DNA from: Firmicutes bacterium UBA6806
GTDB lineage: Bacteria > Bacillota > Clostridia > Peptostreptococcales > Acidaminobacteraceae
DNA: 64,000 bases
Direction: 5' to 3'
Assembly: GCA_002452745.1 (NCBI GenBank)
Contig: DKFC01000020.1
Span: forward strand, 1 to 64,000
In this document: positions 24,596 through 32,605 of the stretch, one piece after another
Numbering within the stretch: the stretch's first letter is position 1
Layout of the letters: each line of letters starts with the position of its first letter
Program-made: the position numbers and the translations under genes
Notes under the pieces: generated by a model
Database searches by the model: none
What the model saw: the letters and a program-made list of their open reading frames with translations, nothing else
Told to the model about the DNA's origin: nothing

Positions 24596-25767
24596 AGTGC
24601 ACACCTCACATTGTAATAACTAACCGCTTCAAGGTTCTCTCTGCTTAGAAGATTTTCCACCATCTCTGCTATATCTTCCCTTGTTATATCTCGACCGCCA
24701 ATACCGCCAATAAAATTGTATGCGGCAATCTTTCTTTGGCTCTGCTGCAAGGTTGAATTTATATTGGTATAAATTGTCCCTTCATATCCAAAGGAGATGT
24801 TCTTGTCAATAACCCCGATTGCGCTGGCATTTCCAATGACATCCATCAGTCTTTCACTTGGGAAAGGCCTTACAACTCTGAGCTTCACAAGACCTACTTT
24901 TATCCCTCTTTCTCTCATTTCGTCAATGACAACCCTTGCCGTTCCCGTAACACTTCCAGTTGTAACAAGCAAAACCTCAGCGTCTTCATGCCTGTACCCC
25001 TCCACAGCGCCACCATAGGTTCTGCCAAATTTCTCACCGAATTCTAAATCTATATCCTCAAGAACAGACAGTGACCTTACTAAGTCGCAGTGCTGTTTGA
25101 TTTTGAATTCCATGTTGTGCTGATTGCCAGCAGTTATGCACATGCTCATGGGCGTTTCATCATTCATCAGATGTGTACTGCCTTCAAACTTGGGCAAGAA
25201 GTCATCCACGGACTCTTGAGTTGGAATATTGACTTTTTCGTAAGTATGCGTCAACACAAATCCATCTAAATTAATCATAACTGGCGCCATCACCGATTGA
25301 TTTTCAGCCAGTTTAAAACTTTGAATCGTCACATCAAGCGCCTCTTGGGCATCTTCGACAAAAATCTGAACCCATCCAGCATTGAGCAGAAACATGGCAT
25401 CCATTTGATCTCCATAGATGTTCCACGGCGTTGCCAAAGAACGATTGGCATTCATCATGACAATTGGAAGTCTGGCTCCTGATGCATATGGCAGACATTC
25501 AGCCATGTACAAAAGTCCCTGAGAGGATGTTGCGGTAAAAGTTCTCGCCCCGACGGAACTAGCTCCGATGGAACATGCCATTGCGCTATGCTCAGATTCA
25601 ACATGCATGTATTCACACGCCAGCTCCCCATTTTGAACAAACGAAGATATTTTTTCAACCGCCTTTGTCTGAGGGGTAATTGGATACGCTGCAACAACAT
25701 TGGGTCTGGAGAGTTTCACGCCGAATGCAACCGCCTCATTTCCGTTTAAAAATGCGTACTGCCCCAT
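24592..25767 (-). CDS. porA: 2-oxoacid:ferredoxin oxidoreductase, alpha subunit
   Basis: A 391-residue pyrimidine-binding subunit. Signatures: GNEAVAFGVKLSRPNVVAAYPITPQT at the N-terminus, EYMHVESEHSAMACSIGAS with the catalytic-region glutamate, FTATSSQGLLYMAECL, VLLVTTGSVTGTARVVIDEMR, LRVVRPFPSERL, and a C-terminal NFIGGIGGRDITREDI. The start ATG overlaps the delta-subunit stop by one base (TAATG), so translation is probably coupled. The order gamma-delta-alpha-beta is the standard four-subunit arrangement of pyruvate and 2-oxoisovalerate enzymes. Confidence 0.92.
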   Translation of the reverse strand: MGQYAFLNGNEAVAFGVKLSRPNVVAAYPITPQTKAVEKISSFVQNGELACEYMHVESEHSAMACSIGASSVGARTFTATSSQGLLYMAECLPYASGARLPIVMMNANRSLATPWNIYGDQMDAMFLLNAGWVQIFVEDAQEALDVTIQSFKLAENQSVMAPVMINLDGFVLTHTYEKVNIPTQESVDDFLPKFEGSTHLMNDETPMSMCITAGNQHNMEFKIKQHCDLVRSLSVLEDIDLEFGEKFGRTYGGAVEGYRHEDAEVLLVTTGSVTGTARVVIDEMRERGIKVGLVKLRVVRPFPSERLMDVIGNASAIGVIDKNISFGYEGTIYTNINSTLQQSQRKIAAYNFIGGIGGRDITREDIAEMVENLLSRENLEAVSYYNVRCAL

Positions 25768-26069
25768 TATTTCTCCTCCTTAACCATCTGTATTGCGTTT
25801 ATTTTGCACTCGGTGGCACATATGCCACATCCCTTGCAATATTCGTAATCTATTTCAAACTTGCCACTTTCAGATGGATGGATTGCACCATCTGGGCAAA
25901 CGAGATAACATCTATGACACGCCACACATTTTTCTGTGTTGAGCACTGGCTTAAACACCCGCCATCCAGAATTTTGATCTGTGATGTGAAAGCTAGGGCA
26001 ACTTGATCCCATAGGATACTGTTCTATATGCTCTAATACGGGAACAGACACACGCTTAAAGTTCTTCAT
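25767..26069 (-). CDS. porD: 2-oxoacid:ferredoxin oxidoreductase, delta subunit (2 x 4Fe-4S ferredoxin)
   Basis: About 100 residues carrying two complete CxxCxxCxxxCP-type cluster motifs: CVACHRCYLVCPDG and CKGCGICATECKINA. It passes electrons from the catalytic subunits to external ferredoxin. The true start is the internal ATG behind GGGAGG, one base after the gamma-subunit stop; the longer frame would overlap the upstream gene for no reason. Confidence 0.92.
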   Translation of the reverse strand: MKNFKRVSVPVLEHIEQYPMGSSCPSFHITDQNSGWRVFKPVLNTEKCVACHRCYLVCPDGAIHPSESGKFEIDYEYCKGCGICATECKINAIQMVKEEK

Positions 26070-26070
26070 C

Positions 26071-26598
26071 TTAGTTCCTCCCCTTTTCATAGGCAATTCT
26101 AAAAGCTTTTATATTTTTCTCAGCCAAATTGGGTTTCATGCTGGACTTGATTGCCTCCGCACAGGCCTCATAACTCACTGCATGTTCTGCATAAGCCGCC
26201 AAAAATCCCAGCATTACAGTGTTGGCAATTGGAATTCCCAACTCATCAAGTGCAATCTGCGTCGCATCTATGCATTTGACTTTCTCATGCCAGCTCTCCC
26301 TTTGAGTGTTGATGAGAACAAGTCCATCACTGTCTTTTAAATCATCCAGAACCGAGTCATCATACAGTGTATCATCTAAGAAGACGATATAGTCGCATGT
26401 TTTAATTTCACTTCTATCAGTGATTTTTTCAGATGAAATGCGATTAAACCCCAAAACAGGAGCACCTCTTCTCTCCGGTCCAAACGACGGAAATGCCTGT
26501 GCATAGACATCATCGTGTATCGCTGCAGCCACTCCTAAGAGTTTTGCCCCTGTAAAGCTACCCTGCCCGCCTCTTCCATGCCATCTTATTTCAAACAT
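26071..26598 (-). CDS. porG: 2-oxoacid:ferredoxin oxidoreductase, gamma subunit
   Basis: About 175 residues, beginning MFEIRWHGRGGQGSFTGAKLLG, the invariant opening of the gamma family, followed by FPSFGPERRGAPVLGFNR. The longer open frame adds 26 residues that do not match the family, and AGGAG sits 7 bases before this ATG. First gene of the operon. The 180-bp upstream region contains two dyads, one of which (26627-26645) may bind the nearby GntR regulator. Confidence 0.92.
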   Translation of the reverse strand: MFEIRWHGRGGQGSFTGAKLLGVAAAIHDDVYAQAFPSFGPERRGAPVLGFNRISSEKITDRSEIKTCDYIVFLDDTLYDDSVLDDLKDSDGLVLINTQRESWHEKVKCIDATQIALDELGIPIANTVMLGFLAAYAEHAVSYEACAEAIKSSMKPNLAEKNIKAFRIAYEKGRN

Positions 26599-26626
26599 AA
26601 AAACACTCCTCATATAACGTTGATAT

Positions 26627-26645
26627 CTTGTTGATATATCACAAG
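26627..26645. promoter_or_regulatory. Dyad upstream of porG
   Basis: CTTGT and ACAAG arms enclose TGATATATC; the core TGATATATCA (26632-26641 region) is itself a perfect palindrome. A second short dyad, GTTTAT/ATAAAC type, lies 8 bp further upstream. The position suits an operator for the FadR-type regulator, although the spacing between half-sites (9) differs from that in the gntR leader (4). Confidence 0.4.
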
Positions 26646-26710
26646 TATATAAACAGTTTATCACATTCTTGTTCATGATTCAATACAATGTTCTTCGCCG
26701 TTATTGGGAT

Positions 26711-26753
26711 AAAATAAAACCCCCGCAGGCAACTTTGAGTTGGCCTACGAGGG
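26711..26753 (-). terminator. Rho-independent terminator after the nitroreductase gene
   Basis: A GC-rich stem (CCCTCGTAGGC paired with GCCTGCGGGGG, extended by CAACT/AGTTG) is followed on the minus strand by TTTTATTTTAT. It separates the nitroreductase gene from the por operon promoter. Confidence 0.85.
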
Positions 26754-26775
26754 TATACCTTCAACACTAGCTGGG

Positions 26776-27627
26776 TTAGTCTTCAATTTTCCACGACATA
26801 ATATACTCCGTTGTCGGTTCGTCAATTGGCACTTGCAGACCTTCAATAACACACCAGTCCCCCTTAATGCCAATTTCGTCAAGTGCACTTTGAAAGTGGA
26901 ACATGGCAATGCCGATATCAAGATACTGCATGTCAAACATTAACTTTCCACTGTAGTTCGGCGTATGTGACAAGAAAAAATGCACTCTATTTTCCCTGTC
27001 TAGAACCAATCTCCAAGGCTGCTTATTAGATGCTGAAGGGCCAATCCGAACCATCTCCAGAGGGATTTCATATATCCCCGCATCAGATTTAACGAGAGGT
27101 GTTTCAAAATTTTCAAGATAAAAAACCTCTTCAAATGCCATTTTTTGATCTGAATTTGCTATTTTTCTCATTGTTTTTTCAATTAGGCTCGGCTTTTCAT
27201 CATGGTATCCAATCGGAGAAATCGCTGGGATTATATGTGAACTGTGCTTTTCAAATTTTTCTGTGAGCATTTTTCGATCAAATGTCCCGCCAAGCCAGCA
27301 TGTCCCAAGTCCAAGAGACAGTACCTGTAACATGAATTTTTCAAATGTATAGCCAAAATCAATTAGAAAGTCGCGTTCGTTTTTGGTAATTCCAACGATA
27401 TAGCCCGCAGGATTTCGGATAACTCCATATGTGCCAATCTTCTGACCTTCCGAATTGATGTGATTGCTCACTGCTATGTACTTGAACTCACCCCTTCGTC
27501 CAAAAGGCCCTTGACTTTGATTTAGCTCACTTAGATAATCATTCATCAGCGTCAAGTCATTTTCCACAATTGGCACATTTTTAAAACTTCTGACAGATCT
27601 TCTATTCTCGATTAAGTTAATGTACAT
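26776..27627 (-). CDS. Nitroreductase-family flavoprotein, TM1586 type
   Basis: A 283-residue FMN-dependent oxidoreductase-like protein formed of two half-domains, as in the TM1586 subgroup. N-terminal IENRRSVRSFKNVPI is the nitroreductase phosphate/FMN-binding segment, LGLGTCWLGGTFDR lies in the middle, and IGPSASNKQPWRLVLD matches the conserved PSAxNxQPW FMN motif. It ends with GDWCVIEG. Substrates of this subgroup are mostly undefined. It follows the diguanylate cyclase gene by only 15 bp, so the two are probably cotranscribed, which could hint at redox-linked signalling. Confidence 0.85.
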   Translation of the reverse strand: MYINLIENRRSVRSFKNVPIVENDLTLMNDYLSELNQSQGPFGRRGEFKYIAVSNHINSEGQKIGTYGVIRNPAGYIVGITKNERDFLIDFGYTFEKFMLQVLSLGLGTCWLGGTFDRKMLTEKFEKHSSHIIPAISPIGYHDEKPSLIEKTMRKIANSDQKMAFEEVFYLENFETPLVKSDAGIYEIPLEMVRIGPSASNKQPWRLVLDRENRVHFFLSHTPNYSGKLMFDMQYLDIGIAMFHFQSALDEIGIKGDWCVIEGLQVPIDEPTTEYIMSWKIED

Positions 27628-27642
27628 AAATACCTCCCTAAT

Positions 27643-28524
27643 TCACAGTTTTGACTCACTTTCTCTAGACATCTTGTGCTTGCGCCTTCTCTTGTTGTGA
27701 TACATGTCTTTATCAGCAGAGGTAATAAAACTCTCAAGGCTCATACTCATTTCAAATTCCGCTATGCCTATACTTGCACTCACATGAACTTCTGCTGCAC
27801 CGAAGTCAAATTTCAAACTGGCTATTTCTTCGTCTATCCGATGGGCAACGGCCGTTGCAGTGAGGACATCTGCTCCATCCAACATCAGCACAAATTCATC
27901 TCCACCATAACGTGATGCCACATCTCCTGCACGTACTGTTCCCTTGATGACCTCCGCCACTTTCATGAGGACTATATCTCCCGATCGGTGCCCATAGGTG
28001 TCATTGATGTGTTTAAAATTATCCAAATCAATCAGGGCAAGTGCGACTTTAGAACCACCTTGTCTACATTTTTGAATACTTTCAGTGAGTTTATCAATAA
28101 AGAACTGCCTAGAGTGAAGCCTCGTCAAACTGTCATAGTAAGCCATGTCGATGACTTTTTGCCCCATGATTTTTTCATGAATATCCAAGCAACTGCCCAA
28201 GTACCCTAAGAAGGTCTTGTCGTCATCATAAACAGGTGTCCCCTGATCAGATATCCACCGGTACTCTCCATCCGCCCTTCTGAGTCTGTACTCCATGTAA
28301 AAGGGCAATTGATGCTCAAAGCAGTCCTCATAGACATTTATGCAGCGTTCCAAATCTTCAGGATGTACCCCTTCAGCCCATCCATTGCCCTGTTCCTGCT
28401 CTATACTCCTACCTGTGAATCTCAGCCATGATCGATTGAAATAGTAGCATAGTTTATCTTTTCCACTCATCCAAATCATGTTGGGAGCGTTTTCGACGAT
28501 TAACTCATATACGTTATCTGCCAT
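27643..28524 (-). CDS. PAS-GGDEF diguanylate cyclase
   Basis: A 293-residue soluble protein. Residues about 5-120 are a PAS/PAC sensor domain (NAPNMIWMSGKDKLCYYFNRSW ... YRWISDQGTPVYDDDK) and about 130-290 the cyclase domain. GGDEF is intact at 207-211, and the inhibitory RxxD site (RAGD) is present five residues before it, so the enzyme should be active and product-inhibited. The start lies behind GGGAGGGG. It is probably in one transcript with the nitroreductase-like gene. PAS without membrane segments suggests a cytoplasmic ligand or redox cue. Confidence 0.9.
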   Translation of the reverse strand: MADNVYELIVENAPNMIWMSGKDKLCYYFNRSWLRFTGRSIEQEQGNGWAEGVHPEDLERCINVYEDCFEHQLPFYMEYRLRRADGEYRWISDQGTPVYDDDKTFLGYLGSCLDIHEKIMGQKVIDMAYYDSLTRLHSRQFFIDKLTESIQKCRQGGSKVALALIDLDNFKHINDTYGHRSGDIVLMKVAEVIKGTVRAGDVASRYGGDEFVLMLDGADVLTATAVAHRIDEEIASLKFDFGAAEVHVSASIGIAEFEMSMSLESFITSADKDMYHNKRRRKHKMSRESESKL

Positions 28525-28581
28525 TTTGTTCCCCTCCCATCAGGCAACCATATCATGTGTTTCGGTTTAAATTCGCTCCAA

Positions 28582-28995
28582 TTAAAACCAAATAGAAATC
28601 TCTCTCTCCGCAGATTCCAGACTGTCAGAGCCATGAACTAAGTTTTCGGTCTTATCATATGCATATTGACCTCTAATACTTCCCATATCTGCCTTTAAGG
28701 CATCTGTTTCCCCGTTTATCTTTCGGACGGATTCCACAGCATTTGCCCCTGAGAGCACCATCACCACAACTGGACCTGACGTCATAAAAGACATGAGACC
28801 ATCATAAAAGGGTTTTCCCACATGTTCTGCATAATGCTGACTCAAAATTTCTTCAGAAGCCATTATAAACTTCATCGCCTCTATTTTGAGATTTTTGGAT
28901 TCATAATGCTCTATGATCTTCCCAACAAGGGAACGTTTGACGCCATCTGGCTTGATGATGACCAGCGTCTTTTCTATTTTCAAATGATCGTTCAT
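28582..28995 (-). CDS. ndk: Nucleoside diphosphate kinase
   Basis: Transfers the gamma phosphate of ATP to nucleoside diphosphates. About 137 residues from the internal ATG behind AAAGGAG; the longer frame adds 22 unrelated residues. Motifs: TLVIIKPDGVKRSLVGKII, the active-site histidine in NLVHGSDSLESAEREI, and GPVVVMVLSGANAV. The conserved RGDF segment reads RGQYAYD here, a small departure. It follows an unknown membrane protein gene whose end lies 50 bp upstream. Confidence 0.93.
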   Translation of the reverse strand: MNDHLKIEKTLVIIKPDGVKRSLVGKIIEHYESKNLKIEAMKFIMASEEILSQHYAEHVGKPFYDGLMSFMTSGPVVVMVLSGANAVESVRKINGETDALKADMGSIRGQYAYDKTENLVHGSDSLESAEREISIWF

Positions 28996-29044
28996 ATAAT
29001 CAGCTCCTTTAACTATATATATCCCATTTGTCTGAAAATATTCC

Positions 29045-29731
29045 TCATGATTTATCCCCAAAGAATTCAGGCGCTATATTTTGTGCCGATTTTCTATAAT
29101 ACTTGCATCTGGCTACATCTTCTTCCAGCTTGGAAGCCCTATGACTGAGATAAGCCACTTCAAGATTGGTGTCAGACACTGCCCTGAGGCTAAGAACTGC
29201 TTCAAGTTTATCAGTCTCTACAGCCATTGCCTCTGCCGTCTTCACTTGACAGAGCCACTTCAAATAAGCGTAGCTGTCACTTTTTTTAGCCTTTTTTGAT
29301 GCCCAGCGCTCTATGCTTTCAAGAATGAACTGATTGGTCTTGCCATCTATTAGAGCCCTTGAAAATCCTCTATACAGGGGAATTGCCCTAACCGAATTTA
29401 ATTTTTTCCATTTTTCTAAATCGACTGATTCTCTAAAAACCGATGGCAGTTCCTGATAAAAGAGAAGCGTATCACGTCTGAGATTTGGAAATATTAAAGA
29501 CCTTGCCAGCTCCTCGTAGAGTCTCTTATAACTATCTAAGTCAACACAGACGAACAATTTATTTAAAATACCCTCACTATACCGGTTTATCTCCCTTACC
29601 TCAATTATATAAAGTCCGCCAAGAGCCAGCATAAAGAGACCCGTCCCCTCCACCAGACTACGCTCAATCATGGTGTAGATGGCAACACTCACCATGGTCA
29701 GCAAGATAAATGCCTTGTATCTTCTCTGCAT
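29045..29731 (-). CDS. Membrane protein of unknown function with a helical cytoplasmic domain
   Basis: A 228-residue protein. Two adjacent hydrophobic segments (about 7-22 and 28-44) form an N-terminal membrane anchor. The rest is helical and charged, with heptad-like stretches near residues 50-80 and 160-210. No catalytic motif is visible and I do not recognise the family. It sits upstream of ndk in the same direction and begins behind GGGAGG. Confidence 0.6.
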   Translation of the reverse strand: MQRRYKAFILLTMVSVAIYTMIERSLVEGTGLFMLALGGLYIIEVREINRYSEGILNKLFVCVDLDSYKRLYEELARSLIFPNLRRDTLLFYQELPSVFRESVDLEKWKKLNSVRAIPLYRGFSRALIDGKTNQFILESIERWASKKAKKSDSYAYLKWLCQVKTAEAMAVETDKLEAVLSLRAVSDTNLEVAYLSHRASKLEEDVARCKYYRKSAQNIAPEFFGDKS

Positions 29732-29793
29732 ACTTCCTCCCTGATTTTCTTTTGTAATGTCGCCTTTTTCAAGTTGGCTTTAGATTCCCTATA

Positions 29794-29826
29794 TAAAAAG
29801 AGTCCCGGCTAATCAGCTGGGACTCT
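29794..29826 (-). terminator. Rho-independent terminator after the MotA/FliG-like gene
   Basis: The arms AGAGTCCCGGCT (29799-29810) and AGCTGGGACTCT (29815-29826) pair with one mismatch around a 4-base loop, and the minus strand continues TTTTTAT. Confidence 0.85.
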
Positions 29827-29838
29827 CTGAACGGCTCA

Positions 29839-30699
29839 CTATGCCAGTATTTCATCTTCTCTCATTTTAATTTCGTCTATGACTTCTGAATATGGTTTGT
29901 CAAATCGAGTATATTTTCCAATAATGGCGTTAAAGAGATAATGCGTCTCGAGAATCGACATTTCATTTATGATGCATCTTGAAGCCGTCATTAAAAAGCG
30001 ATCCATTTTAGGAGATGTTTTCATGAGGTTTCTGTAGATGTACTCAGAGACAGCCTTGTCCTTTGTATCCAGTAATTTAAAATAAAGTTTGAGTTCTTTG
30101 TTTCCATATTGATTGAAAATCACATCACATACGCGTTCGTGTCCCATCTCTCTTTTAATTTTTAAAAGAGCCAGCATATCATATTTGAGTTTACGGTAGG
30201 TATAGTCGAAGTTCTTGTATTTGATGTTGATTTCGTTTTCTTCGTTGATATTCAAATCATCTTTTTCACTGTAGATTCGCTGATAGTTATTTCTAAGGAA
30301 TTCATCCCCTAAAAGTGTCACCAAGTAACTGATAATGGAATCGCTGTCGATTCCCTTGTGAATCATCAAAGCGCCAGCCCCTAAAAAGATCAATTTGGCA
30401 TAGTAGATATCGCTGTCGTCAAAGTTAAACGCATAATGCTCTATAACTTCTGATACCACTGACGGGTCAGTTCCTGCACTTATCAGAGAAATCAAAAGAT
30501 GAAAGGTAAAATCCATCTCGTAATATGGCGTTCTTGTGATTTCGATAATGCCCTTTTCCTTTGCTGCATCACTGGCTCTACTCACGAGTTTAATGTAGTT
30601 GATCAGTCTAAATTTATCCGTAATCGGCAACTTCTTGATACGGTCTAAGTCATAGCTTTTTTCAAAATAATCTGTTATGTGGTCTACTCTCTTTATCAT
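29839..30699 (-). CDS. Soluble helical protein with stator- and rotor-like segments; function unknown
   Basis: A 286-residue protein with no signal peptide and no obvious membrane spans. Residues about 33-90 (LVSRASDAAKEKGIIEI ... FHLLISLISAGTDPSVVSEVIEHYA) resemble the cytoplasmic segment of MotA stators, where a KEGILALE-type helix precedes a DGTDPELVRxILE turn. Residues about 200-270 have a helix pattern (EYIYRNLMKTSPKMDRFLM) reminiscent of the FliG C-terminal domain. The similarities are by eye and weak. No flagellar genes are nearby. It is monocistronic with its own terminator. Treat as an unknown protein with a testable link to motility. Confidence 0.45.
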   Translation of the reverse strand: MIKRVDHITDYFEKSYDLDRIKKLPITDKFRLINYIKLVSRASDAAKEKGIIEITRTPYYEMDFTFHLLISLISAGTDPSVVSEVIEHYAFNFDDSDIYYAKLIFLGAGALMIHKGIDSDSIISYLVTLLGDEFLRNNYQRIYSEKDDLNINEENEINIKYKNFDYTYRKLKYDMLALLKIKREMGHERVCDVIFNQYGNKELKLYFKLLDTKDKAVSEYIYRNLMKTSPKMDRFLMTASRCIINEMSILETHYLFNAIIGKYTRFDKPYSEVIDEIKMREDEILA

Positions 30700-30763
30700 A
30701 ATTGTGCCTCCATGTCCTACTTAATTAACTCCATTATACCAAAATCGTCCCACTCACACAATC

Positions 30764-32242
30764 TCAAACCCTTGTGTTTTTCTTCTTCATTTTAACCGTG
30801 TACATTCTCTCATCCGCATAGTTGATAAAGGATTCCAGTGTCATCGGCACATCTTTTTCATAATCTGATAGGCCATAGCTGATGCCAATATCATAGGGTT
30901 TGTTTTCTCGCTCGCAAACGATGTCGATAACCTTTTGAATGCGCTCCATAATGTCTCGTGCAGTGGGCTCGTCACAGTTTACAAATCCAATGACCATTTC
31001 ATCCCCGCCAAAACGCATCCCTATGTCACCGCTTCTAATGCCTTCTCTCAGAACGGTCGCAACAGTTCTAATATACCAATCGCCCTCTGCATGCCCAAAT
31101 GTATCATTGACGTGTTTAAGGCCATCCATGTCGATAAAACACATGGTGATATCATAAATATGCCGTTTTGCCTTTTCAAATTCCTTGCCCATCATAAGAA
31201 GCCCTGTTCGCCTATTGTAAAGCCCTGTCATCTCGTCTATAGTTGCCAGTCTCTCAAAGACTTCCTCCGATTGTTTTTGCTCTGTGATGTCTGCCATTCC
31301 AATCAGCAAATGCGTTTTTCCCCTGTAGACAAATTTTCCAACAGATATCAGACAAGTCACTTCATTTCGGTTGTAATTTCGAATAATGCCTTCTAATCCC
31401 TTGAGCACATACTCGTGTTCATGGGTTGCAAAATGTTCCAGTGCCTTTGCAATTTCATCGTCAATAAAATCGCTTAAATTCATTTCCAGTGCTTCTTTAT
31501 AGGAAACGTGAAGCAACGACTCCCCTTCATCATTGATTTCCCTGATAGACAAATCATCTGAATCCACAATGATAATAGCCGTGGGAGCAATATCAAATAG
31601 TTTTTTAGTCTCCTCAATGGCATCTGCCATAATGGCGTCCACAGGCTTAAACACAATATAATACTCTGCAATCAACAAGAACAAGGTCAGTATCGTAAAT
31701 GCCAATTCAAGCCGAATGACCAGCTCAGAACGTATTTTGGAATCCAATATCAGCTGATTGGCCAGTTCATCCATGTTATTCATATAGTAATCGGCATCTA
31801 TTGCCAGCTGATGGATTGCCAGTTCATGATCCGTTAGTTCACCCTTTAAAACCTGTTCTACTTCCTGCGAAAAAGTTTCAAAATAACTTGTGGAAGTGTT
31901 TAAAATCTTCAGAGAATCTCGTTTGAGATAGCTTGAAAACGACTTGTTTTCTGTGAGCAAATCATGCGCTGATTTGAGTTCCGTCAAAGAGTATTCGAGC
32001 TTCTTTAGAGCTTCAGCTCGATGCGTCGCATTTGAATCCAGTTCGCTTTCTAAAATCAGCCTGACAATTCTCTGGCTGAGCATCCTCTGCTTTCCTGCCA
32101 AATTGATTATATCTCCATCTGCATTTTGATCTCTCGTGGTATAGTAGAGCAAAATACCACTCATCACCACCATTGCGCCAATTAAAATCAGACTGGTTTG
32201 AAATAATCGCCTCAGCGTCCAGCGTCCACTTGTCACATTCAT
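30764..32242 (-). CDS. PilJ/NarX-type sensor-PAS-GGDEF protein with a variant GGDEM site
   Basis: A 492-residue membrane protein. Transmembrane segments at about 14-36 and 182-199 enclose a four-helix PilJ/NarX-type sensor (the motif NLAGKQRMLSQRIVRLIL, residues 42-59, is characteristic). A PAS domain follows at about 212-330 and the cyclase domain at about 335-490. The active-site loop reads GGDEM at 412-416 instead of GGDEF, while the inhibitory RxxD site (RSGD) five residues earlier is intact. The two metal-binding acidic residues remain, so activity is possible but uncertain. It starts 2 bp after the rubredoxin gene and is almost certainly in one transcript with it. Confidence 0.88.
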   Translation of the reverse strand: MNVTSGRWTLRRLFQTSLILIGAMVVMSGILLYYTTRDQNADGDIINLAGKQRMLSQRIVRLILESELDSNATHRAEALKKLEYSLTELKSAHDLLTENKSFSSYLKRDSLKILNTSTSYFETFSQEVEQVLKGELTDHELAIHQLAIDADYYMNNMDELANQLILDSKIRSELVIRLELAFTILTLFLLIAEYYIVFKPVDAIMADAIEETKKLFDIAPTAIIIVDSDDLSIREINDEGESLLHVSYKEALEMNLSDFIDDEIAKALEHFATHEHEYVLKGLEGIIRNYNRNEVTCLISVGKFVYRGKTHLLIGMADITEQKQSEEVFERLATIDEMTGLYNRRTGLLMMGKEFEKAKRHIYDITMCFIDMDGLKHVNDTFGHAEGDWYIRTVATVLREGIRSGDIGMRFGGDEMVIGFVNCDEPTARDIMERIQKVIDIVCERENKPYDIGISYGLSDYEKDVPMTLESFINYADERMYTVKMKKKNTRV

Positions 32243-32244
32243 TC

Positions 32245-32412
32245 CTACTTCTCTTCAACTGGAACAAATGCCATTTTCGGCTGATTGCAAGTTGGACATC
32301 TCCAGTCATCCGGCAAGTCGTCAAAAGAGGTTCCCTTTGGCACTTCATGCATCCAGTCCCCTTTTTCTGGTCTATATACATAGCCGCACACTGTGCATTT
32401 ATAATCCGTCAT
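32245..32412 (-). CDS. Rubredoxin
   Basis: A 55-residue one-iron electron carrier. The two knuckles are CTVCGY and CPTCNQ, giving four cysteine ligands, with the conserved aromatic and acidic pattern WMHEVPKGTSFDDLPDDWRCP between them. The start is the ATG behind AGGAGG; the longer frame adds six residues. It is cotranscribed with a PilJ-type cyclase gene immediately downstream. Rubredoxins in anaerobes feed oxygen- and peroxide-reducing enzymes, but none is adjacent. Confidence 0.95.
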   Translation of the reverse strand: MTDYKCTVCGYVYRPEKGDWMHEVPKGTSFDDLPDDWRCPTCNQPKMAFVPVEEK

Positions 32413-32446
32413 GATTCTCCTCCTAATCAATTTAAACTTATTGTCT

Positions 32447-32455
32447 ATTATACCA
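32447..32455 (-). promoter_or_regulatory. Extended -10 promoter of the rubredoxin-cyclase operon
   Basis: TGGTATAAT on the minus strand is a perfect extended -10 (TGn plus TATAAT), 35 bp before the rubredoxin start; the -35 region at 17 bp is weak, as expected for this class. Confidence 0.65.
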
Positions 32456-32605
32456 TCTCGCCTTTAGGGTTCATAATTAATTTACAAAGAACTTTAAATA
32501 ATTACATAAGTTTTCGGGTATCATCAGCTTAAAGAAAGAATTTCGCCACTAGACCTCCTATCGGTGGCAATAAGTAGAAAGGAGTATCGAGAATTAATCG
32601 AGTAC

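Noticed and set aside
32413..32563. Cobalamin riboswitch upstream of the adenosyltransferase gene
   Set aside because: The conserved B12-box and the long aptamer are not present; the region is about 130 bp and holds only a short hairpin.
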